From contig BSBM01000442.1 in the NCBI GenBank assembly GCA_027924585.1, forward strand, positions 7,254,001 through 7,318,000: DNA of 64,000 nt, given 5' to 3'. The position numbers and the translations under genes were made by a program. Under the pieces are notes generated by a model. That model saw only the letters and a list, made by a program, of their open reading frames with translations. It was not told where the DNA came from and made no database searches. This stretch comes from Larix kaempferi (taxonomy: Eukaryota > Streptophyta > Pinopsida > Pinales > Pinaceae). Below, in pieces: positions 10,401 to 22,998 of this stretch (the stretch's first letter is position 1; every line of letters starts with the position of its first letter).

Positions 10401-13059
10401 TTGTTCCTATTTTGAGCATGGGTATGCCTACATTGGGGATGATCTATATTTCTAACCAAATGATTGATTCCAGGTTTCTCTGTGGTGACTTGACTCGTAG
10501 ATCCTACCTTGTGCCTACCCTTCATTCCTTTGTAGCATTACCTTATTGTAAAGTGTTTTGGACATTGATTCCTCTTCTAATATCACTCTTTAGGGAGCAT
10601 CTGTTATACCATTATTTTCCACCCTTGGGTATATAGGAGAGCCGTTATGCTTTTTGTGCCTTAACGCTACCTTTCCAACCCTTGAAATTGATTTTACTAG
10701 TAAAAATGAGCCATATCACTCCTCACACCACTATTGAGAGGGATAAAGTCACTTATTATTCCATTATGGGAAATGATAGCCTCTAGAAGCCTATCATTTT
10801 TCCTTATTTGTTGAGGAAATTTGGGAAATGAGTTGGATCCACATGCGTTAATCTAGGAACTCTCAGTTCTATCTAAATGCGAGAGGACCTAGGAGTCTAG
10901 ATTCATTTCATTCTCTTCCTCCATTCATATATATAATGGAGGCACTTCAAGAGAGCCTAAGGATATATTTTTGGAGAGTATTGTTATGCTAGTGGATTCT
11001 ATAGTGGATCCATATTGCTCTCATGAGGAGGAGTTTGGGTCAAGGAGCCAAGGAGATATCTCATCATGATTTGAGGTATGACACCATTGATGTCCACTTC
11101 ATGAATATAGATCTTGATGTTTCCCTCCTCTATTAATTGTGTAAATGAAATTGAATGGATGATGGTATTGGATCTAGTTGTATAATTAGATTAGATCTAT
11201 ATCCTTTTGATAATCGTTGAATAGGTTTGAGAAGGTTGTTTCTTGTCTCTTTGTGTGTTGATAGCAGGTGTTTAGGATCTAGAGCAAAGGATCTCTAGGA
11301 GCTACATCATCTAGGACTACACAAATGACAACCATCATAAGGAAGGTACACCTTATTACACCTCTTGGTATTGTATGCATTCCTTATTACACCTCTTGCT
11401 ATTGTATGCATAGGACATAGGGTTAGAACTATCGAGAAAGTGTCAATTTCTACCTCTATCGTCTATCTTGGATCTTGGGGTCAAATCTAAGGGAGGTATT
11501 ACCTATTTGTAGGGAATATTTCTCGATAATAGGATGCCATGAAGGCTCTCTTTGACATGCCCCATTTATATAATACTTATTATTATTATTTTCCTTTAAG
11601 ATATTTTTTTATATTTACATGAAGACAAGAAGGGGGAAATGAGTGTGCCAAGTTATGGCTGGTTTAATAATTAAAATGACAAGGTAGCACTATGTTAATC
11701 CAAAGATCCTCGATATATTGCTTGAATCATCACCAATCCCGAGATGGAGCTATGCAATAGTGAGCTGAATTGGATTATGAAAAGGTGTAAAAAGGAAAGA
11801 CATATCAGTCCATTTCATTGACAATAAGAATTTTCCATGCAACTTGCTTATTCAATGGAGGGAGTGGAGACTTGAAAACTATTGGAGGATTAGAGGGAAA
11901 TAACACAGTAACTTTGCTTCACGAAGGGGCTTGATTTCAATGCAATATAGATTGACGACTAGATTTGTTGTGAAATCATAAGGGGCATTTTGGCACTTCC
12001 GAGAATCAAAATTGAATTCTGTGAGTTTCATTGTATTCGTAACGACAAGCTCATCAAATATGGCTAGGTTTGATGACAAAAATTTCACTTTCACTAACCC
12101 CCAAAATTACATGCAATTTAAAAAAAAAAATTAAAGTCAATGCCTCATTCTTGCAATTGAATTTCTCAAATTTAATCCCGTCAGCTTCCCGCTATCTATG
12201 TTATATAACACTTCAGTATGATAGGAGGAATTGACACCAACTGTCACAATTTGAAAGCTTTTAATCCTTGAACTAGGCCAATTGATAACCTGGTGCACCT
12301 CATCCTTTCCATCTGGCGAAATATTGAGTTGTTTTCGAAATTGACTCTAAGTTAACTAGTAACTAATAAACATCAATTAAAGATGGTCTGAGTTGAGAGA
12401 GAGTTTTAACATGAGGCAAAACCACTTACAACATGGAATACAAGGAGGATGATTATGGCTCATGAAACCCGCTAGATGTATCCTGAATGAAACTACAACG
12501 TGCATTGATTTAATTGGGTAAGGCTTCAATGATCAATGAAACAACATTTCCAAATATGTGATTGATACAAGACAATTGTCAAATCATGACATAGACTGGA
12601 GTAGAGCAGTTTATCTTGGATTCACTATTTCCAAGTAGTTTTCAAACTTGGAAGGAAAGGTCACAAGAAAAAATTGGGAGGCGATGATTGGAAACTGCAC
12701 ATAAGAGGCTCGAGGGTAACATAAGGGACCTTAAAAATGACACCTATAACAATCAATCAGTCATGTCAAAGCAAGTTGTTAGTGGAGGGGAAAAAAATTA
12801 ATAAAACAATTTAAATTACTCATGCAAGGATGACAATAATATTAATGAATATCAGCATGAAGTTATTGATAGACATTCAAGCATCCAAAATTCATTTAGG
12901 TTATTCATTATTTAGAAAATTTAGTATTGGGAGCCCCTACTTTGCTCCTCCAAGGGCATGAAAAGAGGGGAAACTATTGTGGCCATAATAGACACTTAAT
13001 CATAGCCTTTCTTGTAGATGTACATGATCGAGTGATAATGAAAAGGGATACCCTACAAA

Positions 13060-13440
13060 TGGTATGGATTCATTGTGTAAATTTTCATGAGTTAATCTCA
13101 GCCATTTGAGCATTTCAATGTGACCAGGAGGTATGAAGAAGGGGTCCCTTGTGAATGGATCTAGTTTATCATGCAACTTCCCATTTCCAAATCTGATCCA
13201 TTCATGCATTACAAATTGATTGGGTGATAAAAAGGAGGCACACTTCATGATGGCTACGATGTGCAGTTCAACTTCCCTAGCTAAATCTCAACCATTTATG
13301 CATTACAACATGATCAGGCGGAAAAAATGAGGAACCCTTTGCGAACGACCTAGATCTATCCATGCACTTTTCAAATATTTGATCTCGACCATTCATGCAA
13401 TAAATGTTGATCAATAATTTTTACTAGTTCCCCCCCAAGA
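13060..13440. repeat. Degenerate tandem repeat, about 100-120 bp unit
   Basis: The block atctcaaccatttatgcatt...gatcagg...aaaaa...gg recurs three to four times. It appears near 13093, 13192, 13283 and 13380, each time with a CATTCATGCATTACAA-like core followed by a GATC-containing word. It encodes nothing I recognise. Confidence 0.55.
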
Positions 13441-14539
13441 ATGATGTAGATTTGATCTCACTGAATGTGCAATTCAATCATGGCCATTAGTGCAAGGGAG
13501 AAGCTAACCATTTTTCACATGTGTGGCACTACTACCAATGGTGCAGATATCACCCTCATACATTATCAATGATCTAGGTCAACCATGGATATTCAAGGAA
13601 TATTCAATATCCTTAGATCCCATCCCTTTGCCACCTAGGTTGGAATATTGGACAAGAATTACTCACCATTGAAACAATGTTTGGGGTAGGTCTAGTCTTG
13701 TCAGCTTATGATGGCTAATAAAAAATTCCATGTGACTAGCCATCTTAAATTGAAAAATTCCAGTGCCACCCTATGGTAGTTTTCAATGCCACTTAATGAG
13801 CTACATCCTCAGCCTTTAATGAATATCTTCAACCATTAAAAATGCATAATTCTTAGTTCCACATTCTATTGGAAATTTGAAGCCCCCATACGAACTTACT
13901 GAGCCATTCAACTTATAGAAGAACACATAGAACCATCCAATATATTTCATCTTTGTCTAGGACCTCTCCAACTTCATATTCACAGCTTCTCCTTTATTTA
14001 TATCTACCCAAAATCCAATAAGTCCTCCAAGAACTAGAGCAATTTTAGTAAAGAAAATTGTTAAGATCCTTGTTTTTTTTGCCTTTTTCTATCTCATGCC
14101 AATCTCCTTCCTACACTTAATTCTTCCATAACCATGACTAGAGATTGCAAATCTACCTTTGACAATACCTCATTCCACTCGACCAGTACCCGCTTAGCTT
14201 ATGGTATCAAAAGTCACAAAGCACCCTCTGGGAATCCAAACTTGCTTAACTTCCCGTCTATGATACGTTCCAATTCCCTAAATTTGTCAAGATTTATACT
14301 TGGGATTTCCAACCTTCCTCATCCAGAATCAAGGATACTGATGTCCAAACCCCACTAATTCACTTGGGTCCCCAATTCATCATAGAGATGTTGGACACCA
14401 CCATTGTAAGAGTAGTCCTGCCTCATGAAGCATAAAATCTAAGATATTTTAATATGATTTAGGCTGAAAAACCATAGGTAATTAAAAGTATGAAGTACAC
14501 CCAAGTTCAAAATGTGATAGCTATAAGGAGGATTTGGAG

Positions 14540-16310
14540 ATGGTAAATGTAAAGACTTAGTTCCTAAATTCTAGAGTTAAGTCGCCAGAGGATGAAGAGG
14601 ATACATGAAAAGATATCCTTGTATCTATGGGAAATACCAAGATAGAAACATTGGATGTTATCACCTTTTTCAAGGAAAAATATGATAGAATCAAATTTCT
14701 TGAGAGCTCTCATATGGCTCAAGGCATCCCATTCACTTAGCAAATTCTTGATGAACAACAAAAGCTAGGAAATGAAGCATAATTTTTGAAAAGAGAAAAA
14801 TATTCCCTTTCAATAGAAAAGTAGTTATTGGAAGACATACTTGATGAGATGAAATCCAAGAAAAGTGAAGTAAGAGATATGGCCTTGCAATTTGAAGAAG
14901 ATAATTCTCAAATTAGTTCTCTGAAATACTAGGTCATGGAGGCACAAAGAAAAGGACTTTGGAAGCTTCAAGCAACCAACCTTCACCCTCTATAGAATCC
15001 ATATCTTTATTAGAGAAAAATATTAACAAACCAACTATGGAGTTGTCATAATGGAGAACTAAGGATGGGAACAATGCAATTGAGGTAGTGACAACTGAAT
15101 AATTAGAAGACAAATGGAAAGAAAAATTCAAGCAGCAGGAAGAAAATTTATATGCACTGGACAAAAAAGGCACATGAATATAAAAGGGAAGCAACAGGTC
15201 TAAGAGATGAGATTGAAACATGGAAAATAATGCATAAGGAGGCCTTGAAAAAAGTAAGGATGAATAAAACCACAACTGATGTATAGATATATGTGGTCAA
15301 AGAAATCCCTGCTATTAGGAATCCACTCCAGTTCTACTTGGAGTTTTAAACTTTATGCAAAGAAGTAACCAAGTACCTTGGAAATCATGAAGGGGAAATA
15401 CATAGGAGGTATAAATTAGATAGAGTGTCTAAAAAATTAATAAATTTAATTTTCAATGATATCTTAGCGCAGTTGGGATACAAAGAAAGGACCTCAACAT
15501 ATATGGATATTGAGAACTGCATCAATAAGTTTAATAATTTTTAGATTACTAGGGGAAGGACCACATAAATAGAAAATATTATACAACTCTTTCACAAATA
15601 TATGAGTAGCATGATCTCCAATGGTATCCCTTTCCCATGGTATGAAAAAATGAAATTACATACTAAAAATGTATATAATAAGATATTTGAAAGTGCTCTT
15701 CCTGCGTTGGTAGTAGTGCCTAATAAACATACTATCCCTACTCCCAATGAAATTTACAATCATCTCACTCCATGCATCTATACCTGGACATAACTAATAA
15801 GAATGATGGGGATGGAAATTGCACTCCATACACCTAAATGGATAAACATTTCAGAGTATTAATGGGTGGCAGAGTGGTGAACCAACACAATTTGGAATGC
15901 ATCAACACATTAGAAGACTATGACACTAAAATAAGCCATAGAGAGGTTCTCTTGGAGGCCACTCCCTTGGCTCAAAGACCCTTAGAACATGTTGGAACCT
16001 CGCAAATCCCTAGAAAGTAGGGTCCTAAAAAGACAAAGAAATGATGAGTCATCAAGAAGTGAGACAAGGACATTATGAGAAAATTAAAAAAAGGGAAAGG
16101 GTCAGAGATATTACAATATGTGTATATGGATGGATGGCCATATTTTGAACATGATCATTGATGACCCCACCTTTTCAACAACATGGGAGAATAATATGGG
16201 GCTAGTTGGAATTACAAGCATGACAATATGAACAATGGATGACTCACATTCAAGGAGGAACTAAGCAGGTTAATAAATGAAGTGGTTGACTCTAGAAAAA
16301 GGATCAGGAA
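14540..16310 (+). pseudogene. Decayed coiled-coil protein of unknown family
   Basis: Reading through stops gives a long lysine- and glutamate-rich protein. Parts are TFFKEKYDRIKFLESSHMAQ (near 14665-14720), LLEDILDEMKSKKSEVRDMA (near 14828-14887), YKREATGLRDEIETWKIMHK (near 15175-15240) and, after a globular part, NGIPFPWYEKMKLHTKNVYN (near 15620-15680). The first half looks like a coiled coil. Its length and position before a Tat-like element suggest an extra upstream reading frame of a retrotransposon, as known in Ogre-type elements, but a putative LTR end at 17396 separates them. I do not recognise the family. Confidence 0.4.
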
Positions 16311-16329
16311 AATTTTAATACCGTTAGAC

Positions 16330-17396
16330 TGTTGAAATTCAATTGATTTTTTGGGATATGCAACACTAATTTTACCATTCTCTTCTCTTCTTATTCTCTT
16401 CCTATTGTAAACATGACTTGAAGTCCTTTATTGAAAAGATAAACAATAGATCCAAAACTGACATTGAAGAGTCTCTTCTGCTATGTTTGTATTGTACTAA
16501 AGAACTGTCATGAATTTGTTGAATAAGATTAGGACCGAGGCATTTTCCCACTAGATTGAAGAAAAAAATCTTGTACATGTTATTATGGTTCTTTTACTTG
16601 AATGCATGTCTTCAATTATCTTGAATGAATAAATGGATGTATTATTACCTTTCCCTTTTTTGTATTTTATAGACACAGTTTTAATATAATGAAATATTTA
16701 CTCTCTTATGCTTGATATGTTTATAATCTTACATTTATATTCTAATGATAAAGATGTGATTAAGGCCCCATGGAAACATTGTCCAATTTAAGTTTTTATT
16801 TTTTTGTGTGTATTTCCCTTTAATCTTAAAGATAACATCATTTGAAATACTTTTAGTAGTAGAAATAAACCTTATGCACCACTTGTTTCTATTGTAAATC
16901 TAGTGAAAATTCCATGTATAAATAAGTTATTCTTGAGTGATAGACATGAGCAACTGCCTTAGAAGAATAGAGGGCACCCCTGCTTTGGTTTGAGGACTAT
17001 CTCAAAGGCCTAGAGTAGCATAGTAAGGTGCATCCTACACAATATTCCATGTCCTTGTGCTTCTTTCCATCCTATTCCCCTCAAGTGTAATAACTAGACC
17101 AAGGTTTGTGAGGGGTACAACCTAGCAGGAAACTTATAGAATGCCATCATTGTTAGGGAGAGTTCAAAGGTCATGATACATTTTCAGGTATCCTCAAGGC
17201 ATATAATGAAAAATATAATGGTTACTCAACTATTGAGTTGAATACAATACCTCTAATTAGTTTTGTTGTATAATTTTGATCCTAATGCAAAGTATTTTGC
17301 AACTCCATTGAGGGGAATAAAGACCTATTCCCACTACTACAAATGTATCTTCTAATTTTGGTGAGAAATTAGTAACTCTCAAGGTAGGATTTCTCA
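16330..17396 (+). repeat. Putative 5' LTR of the Tat-like element
   Basis: The only support is a Tat-type primer binding site starting at 17399, right after a TCA end at 17394-17396. The upstream limit is a guess from the TGTTGAAATTC start near 16331. I found no second copy of the sequence in the window, so neither the length nor the start is proven. Confidence 0.3.
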
Positions 17397-17398
17397 CT

Positions 17399-17414
17399 TG
17401 GTGACTCCAACCCC
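17399..17414 (+). promoter_or_regulatory. Putative primer binding site, Tat type
   Basis: TGGTGACTCCAACCCC resembles the TGGYGACTC-type sites of Tat/Ogre elements, which use a tRNA other than initiator Met. It lies between the putative LTR and gag. Confidence 0.45.
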
Positions 17415-17850
17415 TCATAATAGAATCCACCTGGGGATTAATTATTCACATAAAAACCTATATCCTAGATACACAGTTACCAGGTCTAAGGCCAAATGAA
17501 AGATAAACCTCCCTCTAGAAGAATCCAAACAAGTGTTGAAGAAGAAGAGGGAGTTCCACAACTAAAGTGGGGGTAGGAAATTCGATTCCATTATCTCATT
17601 TACCTCTACTACCACTAGTATTCAAAATTCCACCACATTAGACCATCAATCATCTCAGTTACCTTCCTTTCAACACAAATATTCCCCCCCTCTTCAAGGG
17701 TCTCAATTTATAGACCTTTCCCAAAGCCCTATCTATTTTAGTTAGCCATAGAAGCTTTAGAATCCTTTTTCACACCACTCCTCTTTAGGGAAAAAAGGAA
17801 TCCCCACCCCTATCCTATCATATTCAAGTTCTTCTTCACCCTCTCAAGTC

Positions 17851-18435
17851 ATGGTCATACCAACCTTGCAGGTCTTTTTGCACCATACATTCCACCCTGC
17901 TTTGAATAACCCTATCCAGTTGCAAATCCTAGAGACAAATCCTCAAACAGATGCTCCAAATCTCCAAAAATATTGGTTGGATTCTATATTAAAACTCTTG
18001 GCGCTACCTCCAATGAACAAATTGGGTGATTTACCATATGGATATGTTAAGGTTTTAGCTAAGTTCAATGGGGAGAATGGGTTGATGACTCAAGATCACC
18101 TCACTTCTTTCCAAGATTACATTGATCGTTTCTTTGTAGAAGAGGATGATGTATTATCCATGATGTTTTCCAATTATTTGGAAGGGGACTATAGAAAGTG
18201 GTTCAAGATCCTACCCAATAACTCCATAACCTATTGGGGTAGTTCAACAAAAGATAATATGTACTATCTTACTGGATTCAAATCCTTACAAAAGAACAAA
18301 GAGGATTTTGTCCCTAAATTTACCACAATGTTTTGTAAGCTCTATCATAGGATCCAAGAGGTTGTTAATCCCTTAGAATATGCTGCCATGGTAACATATG
18401 TTGCCTCTTATGGGGCTGTTTTTTCCCTCACTTGA
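17851..18435 (+). pseudogene. Tat-like gypsy gag capsid
   Basis: The open stretch reads as a retrotransposon capsid. AKFNGENGLMTQDHLTSFQD (about residues 70-90) is followed by MMFSNYLEGDYRKWFKILP and by KEDFVPKFTTMFCKLYHRIQ near the end. This is the pattern of the Tat branch of plant Ty3/gypsy gag. The frame stops at 18435 and decays after that. Scattered fragments (for example YDEYYDPMEEELP near 18858, and DLRPRINVLNYRREE near 19110) continue to the protease. Confidence 0.75.
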
Positions 18436-19568
18436 GAGAGAGGAGGTCCTCTGACTTGTAAACTTTATTTAATGATGTAGAGGATCTAGAAGGTAATGTG
18501 AAGGATGCAAGTATCTCTTTACAAATAAGGTAGGAACATCCTAATATGAGGGATTACATAGAAATAAGGAGAGGGAAAGAACCTGAAGCTACTTCTTCTA
18601 AGCAAGAATCCATGATACTTGAAGAAGTCACCAAGCTCCTTAAGGCCATGGAAAATGACCTCATCAAAGTCAAGAAAAAAAAGTTGCTTACTCCTTTGTA
18701 GGAACTACCCCTAGAGTTTAGAATCATGCCCTTAGATCCCAACCTTAGTATAGAAGCGATACCCCTCCACCTTAGAGGGAAGCTAGACAAGAGGAGGTTA
18801 TCTCATCTCAATATCAGATGGCTCAAAAAAACACGATGGCTCCCTCTCCTTGCTATGACGAATATTATGATCCTATGGAGGAAGAGTTGCCTAAAAATTC
18901 TTTAGATATACACATGATTTTACACCCTGAAGATGTCTAGGCTGAGCAACAAATCCAAGTGAAACTAGGATAAGAAAGGTTTCTAATGACGGGGGAAGAA
19001 ATTTTTTTCTACGAAGAATAAATCCTCCAACACGAGGATGACCCTTTCAACCTATCCCCTTCTCAACTCCAAATGGTGATAGATTACATAATGACCATTG
19101 TGAGGAGGAACTATGATTTGAGGCCAAGGATAAATGTTCTAAATTATAGAAGAGAAGAGTCCTACAAGAATACAAATGATAATGTGAGAGAAATTGCTAG
19201 GCCTACCCAGTATCCTAGAAGAGAAACAAACCAAAAGGAAAGTGATTTCAAGCAGCTTGCCATCCCCATTAGGCAGGAGGTCAAATTATCAGATTAGAAT
19301 AAGGAAAAATACTCATATAGCCTAGTCCTTGTGAAGCCTTCACCTACTGCTAAGAATCCTAAGGTAGGCCCTCCTCCTCTTCCATCATTTGACATTAGGT
19401 ATGAGCTCTATAAAATTGAAATTCCTATGCCTCTCTCTGAATTTTTTAAGTATTCCATTGATAGGAAAGAAGTTTCATCCTACCTAGGTTTTTAAAGAGA
19501 CCACCAATGTACCTGTATCTAATCCTCTTACCACTCAATACATTCCTCATCCTCAACCTACAAATGTT

Positions 19569-20065
19569 ATGGTACTAAGTGATGAGACCCCTTTGCAAGC
19601 TGAGTTCATAAATATCAAGGATGATGCACCTAAGATTGTCCTAGGAAACTTACCTAATGGGGTTGATTGGCTAACACTTCCCTTATATATCACCCTAGAG
19701 CATCAAAATTTCCATGTCCACTATTTCCTATATGAATATGGTGCCTCCCATTCCTTGATGCCCCTATCTGTCATGGAAAAATTAGGATTGGACATCACTA
19801 GACCCTAGAAAGATCTTTTCTCATTTGATTCCAAAAGAGTCCAATGCCTTGGTATTATTAAAGACTTGGTTATGGGAATTGTTCAAATACCTAGGAAATA
19901 TATAGTGATAGATGTGGTCATTTTTGATGTTCCTCACACTTATGGCATGATTTTATCTAGCCATTGGTGAATATCGGTGGGAGGAAACATTCAATTTGAT
20001 CTCTCATATGCCGTCGTTCCTATATTTTTTGGGGAAACCTGTAGGTTATTTAGAGAACTTAAATG
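19569..20065 (+). pseudogene. Tat-like retropepsin
   Basis: The frame reads VDWLTLPLYITLEHQNFHVH then YGASHSLMPLSVMEKLGLDI near 19737-19800, the signature of a Tat-lineage aspartic protease. After a TAG it continues LGIIKDLVMGIVQIP...VIFDVPHTYGMILSSHW...IQFDLSYAVVPIF to about 20030. The catalytic Asp before GAS is Tyr in this copy. Protease normally precedes reverse transcriptase, but here the next domain is RNase H. Confidence 0.78.
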
Positions 20066-20199
20066 AACTATGTCGTTAGTGACCCCTAGATCCCCACCGA
20101 TTTCCCCTTCTACACCATTGATAACCTAGGTAACTTCCTCCTCAGTCATCATCCACCAATTAACATGGAAATAGAATTGTTGGTAGCTGTGGGAAAATA

Positions 20200-20620
20200 T
20201 GAAATAAGTCCTTGTAGTATATAGGAACTATACTTTGATGGAGCATGAAACAAAGAGGGAAATGGAGCTGGTGTACTACTGAAGTCCCCTAAAGGTAAAT
20301 AATTTCCTCATGCCTTCAAACTAGATTTTGAATGTATGAACAATATTGTTGAGTATGAGGCGCTTATTTTGGGATTGGAGACAAATATAAAGATGGGGGT
20401 TAAACAATTTAAAGTCTTTGGAGATTCTGACTTGATAGTGAGTTAGATGAAGGATAAATACCAAACAAGACACCCAAGGATGAAGCAATATAAACATGTT
20501 GTTTGGGACATGTTTGGAAACTTATTTGAAGCTCTCAATATCACTACGGTTCCCAAAGAACATAACCATAGTGAGATAATTTGGCAAAGTTATCTATGAT
20601 ATTTGTTCCACCTGATTTAG
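20200..20620 (+). pseudogene. Archaeal-type RNase H (aRNH) of a Tat-like element
   Basis: Reading through stops gives ELYFDGA (near 20228), NKEGNGAGVLLKSPKG, then NNIVEYEALILGLE (near 20338-20380), FKVFGDSDLIVS (near 20410-20445) and KDKYQTRHPRMKQYKHVVWD. The D, E and D residues fit the second, archaeal-like RNase H acquired by Tat-lineage plant elements. The integrase expected downstream is absent: after about 20915 the sequence belongs to a minus-strand element. Confidence 0.8.
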
Positions 20621-20925
20621 AACACCTTTCCTATCACATTAAAGCTATGCACACATAAGTTGTCCCATATAACATCAATCAATCATGGGTTTTTGAATAT
20701 AAGGACCAAATCAAGAAATTTTTGAGCTTGGTGGAAAAATATGAGGATATGCACATAGATTTTGAAGGGGAGGAGGAATACGAAGAAGGAACAAACCTTA
20801 ATAGTAGACCGAAGGAAGATAAATCCTTTCTTGAAACAATAGGTTGTCATAGGGTAATACATCTCAATATGAACTATAATTCAAACGAGCTAGTTGCCAT
20901 TTTTTTTTGTTATTATCTAGAATGG

Positions 20926-21140
20926 ATCTGCTATGGCGCATAAGGGATTGGAAACAGATGGATCTGCAACAACGCATAAATGATGGGAAACAGATGGATC
21001 TGAAACAGTGCCAATTGGATCGAAAACGACTGGATCTAAAACGAATTTCAGAATAGATCTGAAATGGCTTTTAGAATGGATCTGAAATGGCTGGATCTGA
21101 AATGGCTCGGAATGGATCTGAAACAACGTGGAAGTGATCG
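20926..21140 (-). repeat. Minisatellite-like run in the leader of a minus-strand element
   Basis: On the plus strand the word GGATCTGAAA with variants recurs about ten times at 18-25-bp spacing. The run lies just past the primer binding site and leader of the minus-strand LTR element at 21566-21957. Confidence 0.65.
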
Positions 21141-21551
21141 ACAACAGTTCAGCTGAAAATAGATATGGACCCCAGGTATGTTCAGCTTCCTAACAGGTCA
21201 GGGGTTTCACTCGGCCACCAATGTTGTCTAATGACTTGCGTATTGGGGCAGTACCCCTCACTCCATGGCTCAAGTAAAACTGATAACCGCTTCACAACAA
21301 ACGACAGCTCTTGGTTTACCTCATGGGTGGGAAGTAGTCAATCAGGTAGGGGTTGTTGCCCTTTTCGCTGGCAGATCCTCTCAATGGGAAGCTACTTTGG
21401 CGTTCCTGTGGTACTCCTCACAATGATTTTTAGGGATTATGCCCAAGTACTTCCCATAGTTATGCGGATAGGGATTATTCCCAGATCCAAACTTGCAACA
21501 GATGCGGAATTTGTTTTTAGCAGAAATTCCACCCAACGAGCCCAAGAAAGT

Positions 21552-21563
21552 GCTCTGATACCA
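21552..21563 (-). promoter_or_regulatory. Primer binding site, minus strand, initiator-Met type
   Basis: The minus strand reads TGGTATCAGAGC two bases after the LTR end at 21566, matching initiator tRNA-Met. Confidence 0.85.
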
Positions 21564-21565
21564 GA

Positions 21566-21957
21566 TGTGAGGAACCTGCAACAATTAATTGATAAAATGC
21601 ACAATATATTGGATCATAGAATATTTTTATTGATCGCAGGCCACTTCGAGGGGGAAAACTCCATTGAGCAAGCTCAATACAAATAACTTCACGATACCTT
21701 CATTGGTATCAACAAAAACTTATATACTAAGTCTAGGTGCCAATACCATGGGTCAATACCATGTGTCAATACAAACCATGGGCCAATACAAACTATGGAT
21801 CAACAATTACTACAGGACGACTTACAAAGCATATGCGTCCAACAACAATAATACAAACTATGGATCAACAAATACTACGGGACGACTTACAAAGCATATG
21901 CGTCCAACAACAATATACTAACAAAGTAAATAGAAGGGTTGACATGGGTTCCTAACA
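21566..21957 (-). repeat. 5' LTR of a minus-strand chromovirus of the A family
   Basis: On the minus strand the LTR starts TGTTAGGAACCC and ends GGTTCCTCACA. It shares its ends, TATA box (agtatataag), AATAAA region and the GGACGCATATGCTTTGTAAG block with the LTR at 9352-9767. Only about 650 bp of internal leader follows toward lower coordinates before the sequence changes, so the element is truncated. Confidence 0.85.
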
Positions 21958-22990
21958 GGGTGGGGACCCTATGGTGATCAATGGGAATATATGGTAAATG
22001 CAATGCAAATAGAGGGAATGTGTTTCCTATATGCTAGTTTCGAGATGATACATGTGATAGAAGTTTAGTGACAATGATGATGAGTGGAGTCTTGTTATTA
22101 TAATGGAAAACAAGAGGTAGTTGAGTCTTGGTTGTTGTCATGCACATATGGTGCAAATACCCAACTATAATAAAGAACATGACAAAGGTATCGGTGATGC
22201 AGGATTGATAACCAAAACATAGTGCACCTATGGCTTGGGTGAGAAAAATAAGTGTTGGATGGAACTTTCCAGTTCAGAGAGAAAGATTGGTCCCTTTTTA
22301 GATCTCAACATGCTGATCATGGTGGTGCAAACAGTTTGTCAAATGGAGTCACGGTTTGGTTGTGGCGATGGTTTGAAAATTGGGTTAGTTTATATAAATA
22401 GGAGTGGGGCCCACTTTTTGAAATCATTTGTACCATTTTTTTTTCAAGCTACAAAGGGAATTTTTGGTGATTTTGAGAGATGTGGGTATCCGTTGTCCAA
22501 GTGGTGAGAGACAGGTAAGCCTAAAGCTCAACCTGTTTATTTTCATCTAGGTATTTTTTAGGGTTAGGGGGACCCATTTCCCGTACGACCGATTTTTAGA
22601 GATAAAAACCGACTGCACGGGTATTTGGAAGTATCGTGCACACATGCATCGGATAATCCATTATCTCACATTGCACTTGTTTGAGATAATGTATATCACT
22701 GTGTTAGGCACGAGAGATAAGCATGTTGGCGATGTGCTGAATCAACGTGACTGTTTGAGGTATAGTTGTGTTGGTTGAATGACCGAAGTGTGCAGCTATC
22801 ATGCGAGATCGGATTCATGGGATAGCATGGACATTCGCGTGAAGCATGAATTAAGAGGTATAGGTATTGAGAAAATACACACTTGTATAATAAAAAAGTG
22901 CACGGAAGGGGTTTTTTGGTAGATTGGCCAACTTTAGATTAAAAGATGGACTCTAATGTTTGACCTTGTGTGGTTCCACATGACATCATT
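21958..22990. other. Non-coding stretch
   Basis: No domain is recognisable. The segment may be the leader of the mobile-domain-like unit that follows. A small frame at 22235-22507 has no support as a gene. Confidence 0.4.
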
Positions 22991-22998
22991 GGAGCAAG

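Larger units (their letters stand above)
9768..14500. other. Non-coding stretch with degenerate local repeats
   Basis: I see no supported gene. Short open frames such as 10319-10636 and 14134-14358 show no known domain. Near 10640-11100 the sequence looks like an LTR (a TATA-like catatatataatgg at about 10927 and TG-rich flanks), but no partner copy is visible. The segment is probably old retrotransposon debris. Confidence 0.5.
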
